From the NCBI GenBank assembly GCA_050743265.1, contig JBOGEN010000110.1, forward strand, positions 1-6,195: a stretch of DNA of 6,195 bases, written 5' to 3'. Of the stretch, positions 1-4,886 are shown in pieces. The DNA comes from JBOGEN01 sp050743265. Lineage in GTDB: Bacteria > Actinomycetota > Actinomycetes > JBOGEN01. The first letter of the stretch is position 1. Each line of letters begins with the position of its first letter. The notes beneath the pieces are model-generated. The model saw nothing but the letters and a program-made list of their open reading frames with translations. It was not told where the DNA came from and did not search any database. The position numbers and the translations under genes were made by a program.

Positions 1-1435
1 CCACGTAGGGGATGCCGGCGGCCTCGATCGCTTGGCGGAGCGCCACCTCGGCCTCGTCCCAGTCGGCGACCTCGCCGACGAACTCGTCCGGCCGGGTCGC
101 CAGCTCGGCCTCGAACTCGTCGAACCCGAAGTCGCGCAGCAGCCCGACCACGAAGTCCAGCAGCGACGCCAGCTCATCGGCCAGCTGCTCCGGCGCGCAG
201 AAGATGTGCGAGTCGTCCTGGGTGAACCCGCGGGCCCGCAGCAGGCCGTGGACGACGCCCGACTTCTCGTAGCGGTACACCGTGCCGAACTCGAACAGCC
301 TCAGCGGCAGCTCGCGGTAGGACCGCTGCCGCGACGCGTAGATCAGCACGTGCATGGGGCAGTTCATCGGCTTGAGGTAGTAGTTCGCCCCCTCCATCTG
401 CATGGGCGGGTACATGGCGTCCGCGTACCACTCGAGGTGCCCGGAGGTCTGGAACAGGCTCTCTTTGGTCAAGTGCGGGGTGTAGACGAACTCGTACCGC
501 GCCTCCTCGTGCCGGCGGCGCGAGTACTCCTCCATCACACGACGGACGAGGCCGCCCTTGGGGTGCCAGACGGCGAGCCCGGACCCGATCTGCTCGGGGA
601 ACGAGAACAGGTCGAGCTCGGCGCCGAGCTTGCGGTGGTCGCGCTTGGCGGCCTCCTCGAGCAGGCGTAGGTGCTCCTTGAGCGCGTCCCGCGACTCCCA
701 GGCGGTGCCGTAGATGCGCTGGAGCTGCGGGTTCTTCTCACTCCCCCGCCAGTACGCCGCCGCGCTGCGCATGAGGCGGAACGCCGGGATGTGCCGGGTG
801 GTCGGCAGGTGCGGACCGCGACGCAGGTCCTTCCAGGCGAGCGACCCGTCGTGGTGCAGGTTGTCGTACATCGTGAGCTCGCTGCCCCCGACCTCGACCT
901 CTGCTCCCTCCGCCTCAGACGCCGCCTCGGACGCGTCCGAGCCCTTGAGCCCGACGAGCTCGAGCTTGTACGGCTCGCCGGCGAGCTCGCTCCTGGCGTC
1001 GTCGTCGGCGACGACCCGGCGTGCGAACGCCTGGCCCTCCTTGACGATCTGCTGCATCTGCTTCTCGATGCGCTTGAGGTCGTCGGGGTGGAAGGGCTCG
1101 TCCACGTCGAAGTCGTAGTAGAAGCCGTTCTCGACCGGGGGGCCGATGCCGAGCTTCGCCTCGGGCCACAGCTGCTGCACGGCCTGGGCCATGACGTGCG
1201 CGGTCGAGTGACGCAGGATCGCCCGGCCGTCCGGCGAGGCGATGTCGACCGGCCCGACCTCGTCGCCGTCGGCCAGGGCGTACGCCAGGTCGCGCACCTC
1301 CCCGTTCACCCGGGCGGCGATCACTCCCGGGCTGTCGTCGAAGAGGTCACCCGCCGTCGTCCCCGCCGCCACCTCTCGCCCGGTCATGGGCTGGGCCGGC
1401 TCGGGACCGGCGAGGGTGATGTGGACGTCGGGCAC
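1..1435 (-). CDS. thrS: Threonyl-tRNA synthetase (ThrRS), 3' end cut by window edge
   Basis: Class II synthetase that attaches threonine to tRNA-Thr in the cytoplasm. 478 codons are visible, starting at GTG 1435-1433 (VPDVHITLAG), preceded by AGGAG with a 6-nt spacer. Residues ~1-65 form the TGS domain. Residues ~66-265 form the editing domain, with the HxxxH motif at H76/H80 and the RGPH motif at 206-209. The catalytic core follows: the zinc ligand Cys359 in NCPMH, motif-2 Arg388 in VYRYEKSG, and the second zinc ligand His410 in QDDSHIF. These three sit at a constant +25 offset from E. coli C334, R363 and H385. The third zinc His and the anticodon-binding domain lie beyond position 1. Oddities: Arg205 sits where E. 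coli has the editing Cys182, and there is an Ala/Glu/Gly-rich stretch around residues 165-187. Family identity is certain; the full length is not visible. Confidence 0.97.
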   Translation of the reverse strand, partial: MPDVHITLAGPEPAQPMTGREVAAGTTAGDLFDDSPGVIAARVNGEVRDLAYALADGDEVGPVDIASPDGRAILRHSTAHVMAQAVQQLWPEAKLGIGPPVENGFYYDFDVDEPFHPDDLKRIEKQMQQIVKEGQAFARRVVADDDARSELAGEPYKLELVGLKGSDASEAASEAEGAEVEVGGSELTMYDNLHHDGSLAWKDLRRGPHLPTTRHIPAFRLMRSAAAYWRGSEKNPQLQRIYGTAWESRDALKEHLRLLEEAAKRDHRKLGAELDLFSFPEQIGSGLAVWHPKGGLVRRVMEEYSRRRHEEARYEFVYTPHLTKESLFQTSGHLEWYADAMYPPMQMEGANYYLKPMNCPMHVLIYASRQRSYRELPLRLFEFGTVYRYEKSGVVHGLLRARGFTQDDSHIFCAPEQLADELASLLDFVVGLLRDFGFDEFEAELATRPDEFVGEVADWDEAEVALRQAIEAAGIPYV

Positions 1436-1441
1436 GGGCTT

Positions 1442-1446
1442 CTCCT
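1442..1446 (-). promoter_or_regulatory. Ribosome binding site of thrS
   Basis: AGGAG on the minus strand, 6 nt before the GTG start codon at 1435. It decides the start: no other in-frame start nearby has such a site, and the protein begins directly with the first TGS strand. Confidence 0.75.
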
Positions 1447-1486
1447 GTTCCGTGGGCGCTCACCGGGGATCACCGCGGGCTCCTCG

Positions 1487-1492
1487 ATGCTA
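1487..1492 (-). promoter_or_regulatory. Candidate -10 element for thrS
   Basis: TAGCAT on the minus strand (TANNNT, four of six bases of TATAAT). It would place the transcript start about 45 nt before the thrS GTG. No convincing -35 hexamer is visible 16-18 nt upstream. The rest of the 170-nt gap between thrS and the tRNA holds no ORF and no T-box-like leader that I can recognise. Confidence 0.3.
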
Positions 1493-1569
1493 GCGAGAGG
1501 AAGGGCTCCCGATCGTGCCGGTTTCTCCCGCGGCAGGTGCGCCACGAGGACCCGTCGCCGGACGCACGA

Positions 1570-1600
1570 ACGGCCACCGCAGCGTGGACGCGATGGCCGT
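1570..1600 (-). terminator. Hairpin just downstream of tRNA-Val, candidate terminator
   Basis: On the minus strand ACGGCCA (1600-1594) pairs perfectly with TGGCCGT (1576-1570). The stem continues inward as TCGCG with TGCGG (two G-T wobbles), giving about 12 pairs around a 7-nt loop. It begins 5 nt after the tRNA discriminator base. No T-tract follows, which is common for actinobacterial terminators. It could also act in 3'-end processing of the tRNA. Confidence 0.5.
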
Positions 1601-1605
1601 GGGCG

Positions 1606-1677
1606 TGGGCGATACTGGGATCGAACCAGTGACCTCCTCGGTGTGAACGAGGCGCTCTCCCGCTGAGCTAATCGCCC
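1606..1677 (-). tRNA. tRNA-Val (anticodon CAC)
   Basis: A full cloverleaf of 72 nt can be read on the minus strand. The acceptor stem is GGGCGAT/ATCGCCC with discriminator A. The D arm is GCTC/GAGC around AGCGGGA. The anticodon stem is CCTCG/CGAGG around the loop TTCACAC, so the anticodon is CAC and reads GUG. The variable loop is AGGTC. The T arm is ACTGG/CCAGT around TTCGATC. The 3' CCA is not encoded (CGC follows). It lies 15 nt after the stop codon of the PGPGW gene on the same strand, so it may be processed from that transcript. A TGTAGGGT box overlapping that stop codon is a weak alternative promoter. Confidence 0.97.
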
Positions 1678-1692
1678 GGGCGAGGCCACACC

Positions 1693-2118
1693 CTACAGGA
1701 ACGGCACCCCGAAGACCCTGACCCACCAGACGGCCCCGAGGGCGACGACGACGGCCGCGACGGCCCCGAGAATCTGGTTGCGCCGCCGCACCTTGGGGTC
1801 GAGCGTGCGCTCCTTGGCCTTCTCGTACAGCATGTGCGCGCGATGGAGCAGCCGGCGTGCCCAGTGGTACTCGGTGGCGAGGATCGCGAGCCCCACGAAG
1901 ATCGCCGCCCAGCCGGGCCCGGGCAGCGCCAGCATGGCCACGCCGGCGACGGTGACGGCGCTGCCGAAGATCGCCACGGCCAGGCGATATGCCTGGTTGA
2001 GCGTGCGCCGGCGACGGATGAAGTGCCGGGCCCTGACCCGCCGCGGCCGGGGAACCTGGGGCTCGGCAGGCGGCACCGGGACGGCGCCGGACGCCTCGGG
2101 GGGGTCGTCGTACCTCAC
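1693..2118 (-). CDS. PGPGW-motif (TIGR02611-type) small membrane protein
   Basis: 141 aa from GTG 2118-2116; function unknown. Residues 1-40 are a Pro-rich then Arg-rich N-terminus (HFIRRRRTL at 32-40), predicted cytoplasmic. A hydrophobic segment at ~44-64 leads into LPGPGW (65-70). A second follows at ~71-83, ending in LATEYHWARRL. After a basic, helical linker (HRAHMLYEKAKERTLDPKVRRR) comes a third hydrophobic segment at ~116-136. The NQ.YR...LPGPGW...GLAILATE.xWA pattern is that of actinobacterial TIGR02611/PGPGW proteins. The frame stays open to an ATG at 2304, but that start would run into the divergent ssg gene and its upstream peptide is low-complexity. GTG 2118 is preferred because TAGCGT lies exactly 7 nt before it, implying a leaderless mRNA; GTG 2127 is the alternative. 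tRNA-Val follows 15 nt downstream. Confidence 0.85.
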   Translation of the reverse strand: MRYDDPPEASGAVPVPPAEPQVPRPRRVRARHFIRRRRTLNQAYRLAVAIFGSAVTVAGVAMLALPGPGWAAIFVGLAILATEYHWARRLLHRAHMLYEKAKERTLDPKVRRRNQILGAVAAVVVALGAVWWVRVFGVPFL

Positions 2119-2125
2119 CGGCCTC

Positions 2126-2131
2126 ACGCTA
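2126..2131 (-). promoter_or_regulatory. Candidate -10 element for a leaderless PGPGW mRNA
   Basis: TAGCGT on the minus strand, with exactly 7 nt between it and GTG 2118-2116. That is the spacing expected if transcription starts at the first base of the start codon. No Shine-Dalgarno sequence precedes either candidate GTG at a normal distance. The -35 region is weak (CCCGAC-like, 16-nt spacer). The remaining divergent gap up to 2245 holds no ORF. Confidence 0.4.
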
Positions 2132-2245
2132 CCGGCCGGTGACCTGGGTCGGGCTGCGTGGAGGAGAACCGACCCGGAGGTTAGGACCGGACCCGGAACG
2201 GGCATTCTGTCCCCAGCCTCCTTGCCGAACCGAAAGGCGACGCGC

Positions 2246-2671
2246 ATGAACGGCCCCTTCTCGCCGGCCACCGTGACGAGTTCGCTCGACCTCCGCCTCG
2301 TCATGCCGGGGAGCGAAGCCGTCCCCGTGCCCGCCGCCCTGCGGTACGACTCGTCCGACCCGTACGCGGTTCACGTGACCTTCCACACCGGCGCAGGCGA
2401 GGCCGTCGAGTGGGTGTTCGCCCGCGAGCTGCTGAGCTCGGGCCTGCACCACCGGACGGGCGACGGGGACGTCACGGTCTGGCCGTCGGGCTCCCGCCGC
2501 AGCCGCGCGGTCTGCATCGGCCTCACCTCCCCCAGCGGGTCTGCCGTGTTCGAGGCACCGTCGGAGGCCATCCTCGACTTCCTCACCCGCTCCTACGGCG
2601 CGGTGCCGCCGGGAGCAGAGAGCTCCTACGTGGACGTCGACAACACGCTCACGAGGCTGCTCGCGAGCTGA
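2246..2671 (+). CDS. ssgB: SsgA-family (SsgB-like) sporulation/cell-division regulator
   Basis: 141 aa, ATG at 2246 with AAAGG 8 nt upstream. The whole protein reads as one SsgA-like (SALP) domain: an N-terminal strand SSLDLRLVM (12-20), PVPAALRYDSSDPYAVHVTFHTG (27-49), the family hallmark VEWVFARELL (54-63), GDVTVWPS (74-81), the Cys90-containing AVCIGLTSPSG, and a C-terminal helix with VDVDNTLTRLL. It is close in length and sequence to my memory of Streptomyces SsgB (about 137 aa). SsgB helps place FtsZ at sporulation septa in Streptomyces; in a non-sporulating host a septation or morphology role is inferred. It is divergent from the PGPGW gene and near thrS, which from memory resembles the Streptomyces ssgB neighbourhood. 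The family is certain; the SsgB assignment within it is likely. In-frame codons before 2246 run through the promoter region of the PGPGW gene and are not coding. Confidence 0.92.
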   Translation: MNGPFSPATVTSSLDLRLVMPGSEAVPVPAALRYDSSDPYAVHVTFHTGAGEAVEWVFARELLSSGLHHRTGDGDVTVWPSGSRRSRAVCIGLTSPSGSAVFEAPSEAILDFLTRSYGAVPPGAESSYVDVDNTLTRLLAS

Positions 2672-2717
2672 CGGGCCCGGGTCACCTTTTCCTCGTCCTG
2701 CGTCCGCCCGTCTCGGT

Positions 2718-2753
2718 TCGAGCCCGCATCCGGCGCCCCGGGTGCGGGCTCGA
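2718..2753. terminator. Bidirectional terminator hairpin between ssgB and hutI
   Basis: Left arm TCGAGCCCGCATCCGG (2718-2733), loop CGCC (2734-2737), right arm CCGGGTGCGGGCTCGA (2738-2753). That is 16 pairs with a single T-G wobble. It lies 46 nt after the ssgB stop and 7 nt after the hutI stop (on the minus strand), between convergent genes, so it can serve both. No adjacent T-tract on either strand; a CTTTTCC run at 2686-2692 lies upstream on the ssgB side. Confidence 0.75.
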
Positions 2754-2760
2754 TCCGCGC

Positions 2761-3996
2761 TCAGCCCCAGTCGGCGGCACCGTCGGCCGCGAAGCCCTCC
2801 GCCACCAGGCGTCCGCCGACGACCGTGGACCGGACGGCGGGTGCCCCGAGATGGGCCACGGTGTCGGCCTCGTGCTCGGCCTCCAGCACGGCTAGGTCCC
2901 CGTACGCGCCGATGCCCAGGTGACCCACGTCGTCGCGCCGTAGGGAGTGGGCCGCTGCGAGGGTCGCTGCGCGGAACGCCTCCGCCACGGAGAGCCCCTG
3001 CGCGAGGCAGGCCAACTGGATCGCGTACGGCATCGACTCGCACCAGGACGTGCCGGGGTTGCAGTCCGTGGCCAGGGCCAGCTCGACGCCCGCCTCGCGC
3101 AGCACGGACGCCTGGCCCCAGGCCTGGCTCCGCAGCGAGAGCGTCACCGTCGGCAGCAGGACGCCGACCACCCCGGCGGCGGCCATCCCGGCGGCGTCCT
3201 CGTGAGTGACGTGTTCCAGGTGGTCCGCGCTGGCGCAGACGGTCTCGGCGGCCAGCCGGGCGGCGCCGGTATGCGCCAGCTCCTCGGCGTGCATGCGGAG
3301 GCCCAGTCCAGCGGCGCGTGCCGCGGTGAGGATGCGGCGGGTCTCCTCCAGGGTGAAGACGCCCTCGTCGCAGAACACGTCGCACCAGCGGGCCCCCCGG
3401 GCGACGGCCTCGGGCAGCGTGCCCACGACCTCGTCCACGTAGGCGGCCCTGTCACGCCCGGCGGGGAGCACGTGCGCGCCCAGGTACGTGGCCTCGACCC
3501 GCAGCGGCAGGGTGTGGCCGAGCCAGGCGATCACGTCGAGCATGCGCATCTCGTCGGCCGGGGTCAGCCCGTACCCGGTCTTGATCTCGAGGGTCGTCGT
3601 GCCGTGCCGCAGAGCGGTCCGGGCCCGACCGGCCGCGGACGCCCGGAGGTCGTCGTCCGTGGCCTCGCGCGTGGCGGCCACCGTCGTCCTGATCCCGCCG
3701 CCGTCGTACCGGACGCCGGCGAGGCGGGCCTCGAACTCCTCCCGCCGGCTGCCGCCGTAGACCAGGTGCGTGTGCGCGTCGACGAAGCCCGGAACGACGC
3801 ACCGGCCGCCGGCGTCCATCTCTGGCAGGTCACCGGACGCAGCCGGGAGGTCACGCTCCGCTCCCGACCACGCGATACGGCCGTCGCGGACGACCAGCGC
3901 GGCCGAGGTCACCGGTTCGGCAGTCATCGGCAACAGCCGCCCGATCCCCCGGACCAGAAGGTCGGCTCCGGTCGGCGCGGCGGGACCGTCACTCAT
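2761..3996 (-). CDS. hutI: Imidazolonepropionase
   Basis: 411 aa, the usual family length. Hydrolyses 4-imidazolone-5-propionate to N-formimino-L-glutamate, the third step of histidine degradation, in the cytoplasm. It is a metal-dependent amidohydrolase. Residues ~1-68 form the N-terminal part of the composite β-domain. The metal-binding FVDAHTHL follows with H75 and H77, then GGSRREEFEARLAG with Arg84/Arg85 (substrate side). Next are LEIKTGYGL (136-144), MHAEELAHTG with H236, ADHLEH with H259 and H262, and ATDCNPGTSW with metal ligand D311 and N313. The C-terminal part closes the β-domain (GIGAYGDLAVLEA). ATG 3996 is preceded by AGGGA with a 7-nt spacer; the longer open frame to 4260 is non-coding in character. 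HutU, the preceding enzyme, is on the same strand but separated by the opposite-strand CGNR gene, so hutI needs its own promoter in 3997-4289. Confidence 0.97.
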   Translation of the reverse strand: MSDGPAAPTGADLLVRGIGRLLPMTAEPVTSAALVVRDGRIAWSGAERDLPAASGDLPEMDAGGRCVVPGFVDAHTHLVYGGSRREEFEARLAGVRYDGGGIRTTVAATREATDDDLRASAAGRARTALRHGTTTLEIKTGYGLTPADEMRMLDVIAWLGHTLPLRVEATYLGAHVLPAGRDRAAYVDEVVGTLPEAVARGARWCDVFCDEGVFTLEETRRILTAARAAGLGLRMHAEELAHTGAARLAAETVCASADHLEHVTHEDAAGMAAAGVVGVLLPTVTLSLRSQAWGQASVLREAGVELALATDCNPGTSWCESMPYAIQLACLAQGLSVAEAFRAATLAAAHSLRRDDVGHLGIGAYGDLAVLEAEHEADTVAHLGAPAVRSTVVGGRLVAEGFAADGAADWG

Positions 3997-4213
3997 CGAG
4001 CGGTCCCTGGCGAGCGGGCGAGCGGTACCGACGGGACGGCAAAGCGCGGAGATGCCCGGTGTGAACGCGCTGACCGTGATGCCACCCGATGGACGGAGAG
4101 GGGACGACCGCTGCCCGACAAGGCTCTGACGAGGTGTTCTCCACGGGAACGCGGGACGCTCCGGTGGCGTTGTGTGAGGGCCGCACGCCGAGCGACCCGA
4201 TCGCGCCGGCGCA

Positions 4214-4227
4214 CCGGAACGTTTCGG
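4214..4227. promoter_or_regulatory. Candidate operator palindrome with AACGTT core
   Basis: CCGGAACGTTTCGG: 7-bp arms with six of seven matched pairs, centred on CG. The layout resembles LacI-family operators of actinobacteria (GGGAACGTTCCC-like). It overlaps the position where the -35 of the CGNR promoter would lie. An arm match of this quality is not rare by chance in about 300 bp, so this is only a candidate. Confidence 0.25.
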
Positions 4228-4246
4228 TCGAGCGCGGCAGCAGCAG

Positions 4247-4252
4247 TACGCT
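4247..4252 (+). promoter_or_regulatory. Candidate -10 element of the CGNR regulator gene
   Basis: TACGCT (TANNNT). It predicts a transcript start near 4259 and a leader of roughly 30 nt that includes the AGGAG ribosome binding site at 4280-4284. The -35 is not convincing. Confidence 0.3.
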
Positions 4253-4289
4253 GCGGGCACGACAGCCCGGAGCCGGAGCAGGAGTAGAT

Positions 4290-4844
4290 GTGGATTTCGG
4301 TCATGACACCGTGTGCGCGCTCGGCACCGCCGTCGAGCTGGTGAACACGGCGCCCGAGCTGTCCGACCCGGACGACCTTCCCGACGTCGCCGCGCTCGAG
4401 GACTTCGTGGCCCATCAGCAGGTGAGCGAGGTCGGCCCGATCACCGCGGCGGACCTCGAGGACGTCCACGCGCTGCGGGCCGAGTTCCACGCGGTCTGGA
4501 CGGCTCCCAGCCAGCAGAAGGCCGTCGACCTCGTCAACGGGATCGTCGCGCGTGCCCGCACCACCCCGCGGCTGACCAACCACGACGGCTACCAGTGGCA
4601 CATGCACTACTTCGCCCCGGGCGTCTCCCTGGCCGAGCACCTCGCTGCCGACCTGGGCATGGCCGTCGGGTTCGTGCTCGCCGCCGAGGAGCGTGAGCGG
4701 CTGCGGGTCTGCGAGGCCCCGGACTGCCGGCACGTGTTCGTCGACCTCTCCCGCAACCGGTGCCGCCGGTACTGCGACAGCCGCACGTGCGGCAACCGGC
4801 TGCATGTCGCCGCCTACCGGGCGCGCAAGGCCGCCGCCGGCTGA
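4290..4844 (+). CDS. CGNR zinc-finger / ABATE-domain putative transcription regulator
   Basis: 184 aa from GTG 4290, chosen because AGGAG lies 5 nt upstream and the protein then begins with the family-typical MDFGHDTVCALGTAVELVNT. The frame is open to an ATG at 4089, but the extra 67 residues are low-complexity and cross the promoter. Residues ~5-130 match the ABATE (putative stress-induced transcription regulator) domain, with YQWHMHYFAP at 101-110. Residues ~138-180 form the CGNR zinc finger: C141, C146, C162 and C167 as C-x4-C-x15-C-x4-CGNR, in a highly basic context (RNRCRRYCDSR), and a basic C-terminal tail (AYRARKAAAG). The family is predicted to bind DNA and is poorly characterised. 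Its place between hutU (convergent, 42-nt gap) and hutI (divergent) suggests, as inference only, a role in hut control. There is no sign of foreign base composition. Confidence 0.9.
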   Translation: MDFGHDTVCALGTAVELVNTAPELSDPDDLPDVAALEDFVAHQQVSEVGPITAADLEDVHALRAEFHAVWTAPSQQKAVDLVNGIVARARTTPRLTNHDGYQWHMHYFAPGVSLAEHLAADLGMAVGFVLAAEERERLRVCEAPDCRHVFVDLSRNRCRRYCDSRTCGNRLHVAAYRARKAAAG

Positions 4845-4886
4845 CGCTGCCCCTCCCCCGCTGGCTCCCGCGACCCGCCGCACCGG

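Larger units (their letters stand above)
3997..4289. promoter_or_regulatory. Divergent intergenic region between hutI and the CGNR gene
   Basis: 293 bp with no convincing ORF. It must hold the promoters of both hutI (leftward) and the CGNR gene (rightward). Rightward, TACGCT at 4247-4252 is a reasonable -10, about 37 nt before the start codon, with only a poor -35 (TTCGGT, 18-nt spacer). Leftward, TTCACA (minus strand, 4066-4061) resembles a -35 but no good -10 follows. Two imperfect palindromes lie here, at 4136-4150 and 4214-4227. Confidence 0.6.

Noticed and set aside
1450..1605. Direct repeat CCGTGGGCG at 1450-1458 and 1597-1605 in the thrS leader
   Set aside because: Nine GC-rich bases repeated once over about 150 bp; expected by chance in this composition and not linked to any structure.
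1436..1605. T-box or other threonine-responsive riboswitch in the thrS leader
   Set aside because: No T-box bulge sequence or specifier stem is recognisable; thrS T-boxes are mainly a Firmicutes feature.
32..1666. Long plus-strand open frames (32-670 and 671-1666)
   Set aside because: They mirror thrS and the tRNA on the other strand. Their products are Arg/Val/Leu-rich with no domain; they arise from high GC content.
2129..3385. 418-codon minus-strand open frame across ssgB and the end of hutI
   Set aside because: The product is low-complexity Arg/Gly/Pro, runs antisense through ssgB and overlaps hutI in another frame. Both of those are clearly real genes.
4203..4212. Perfect palindrome GCGCCGGCGC upstream of the CGNR gene
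   Set aside because: Pure GC palindromes of this length are frequent in such DNA; no conserved half-site character.
2947..4287. 446-codon plus-strand open frame opposite hutI
   Set aside because: Antisense shadow of hutI: no recognisable domain and no ribosome binding site.
3993..4883. 296-codon minus-strand open frame opposite the CGNR gene
   Set aside because: It would bridge hutU and hutI on the same strand, so I considered it as a missing operon member. Its sequence shows no family features, whereas the plus-strand frame has a clear CGNR zinc finger and ABATE domain.
4845..4886. Terminator between the convergent CGNR gene and hutU
   Set aside because: The 42-bp gap is C/G-rich but I found no stem of useful length and no T-tract on either strand.
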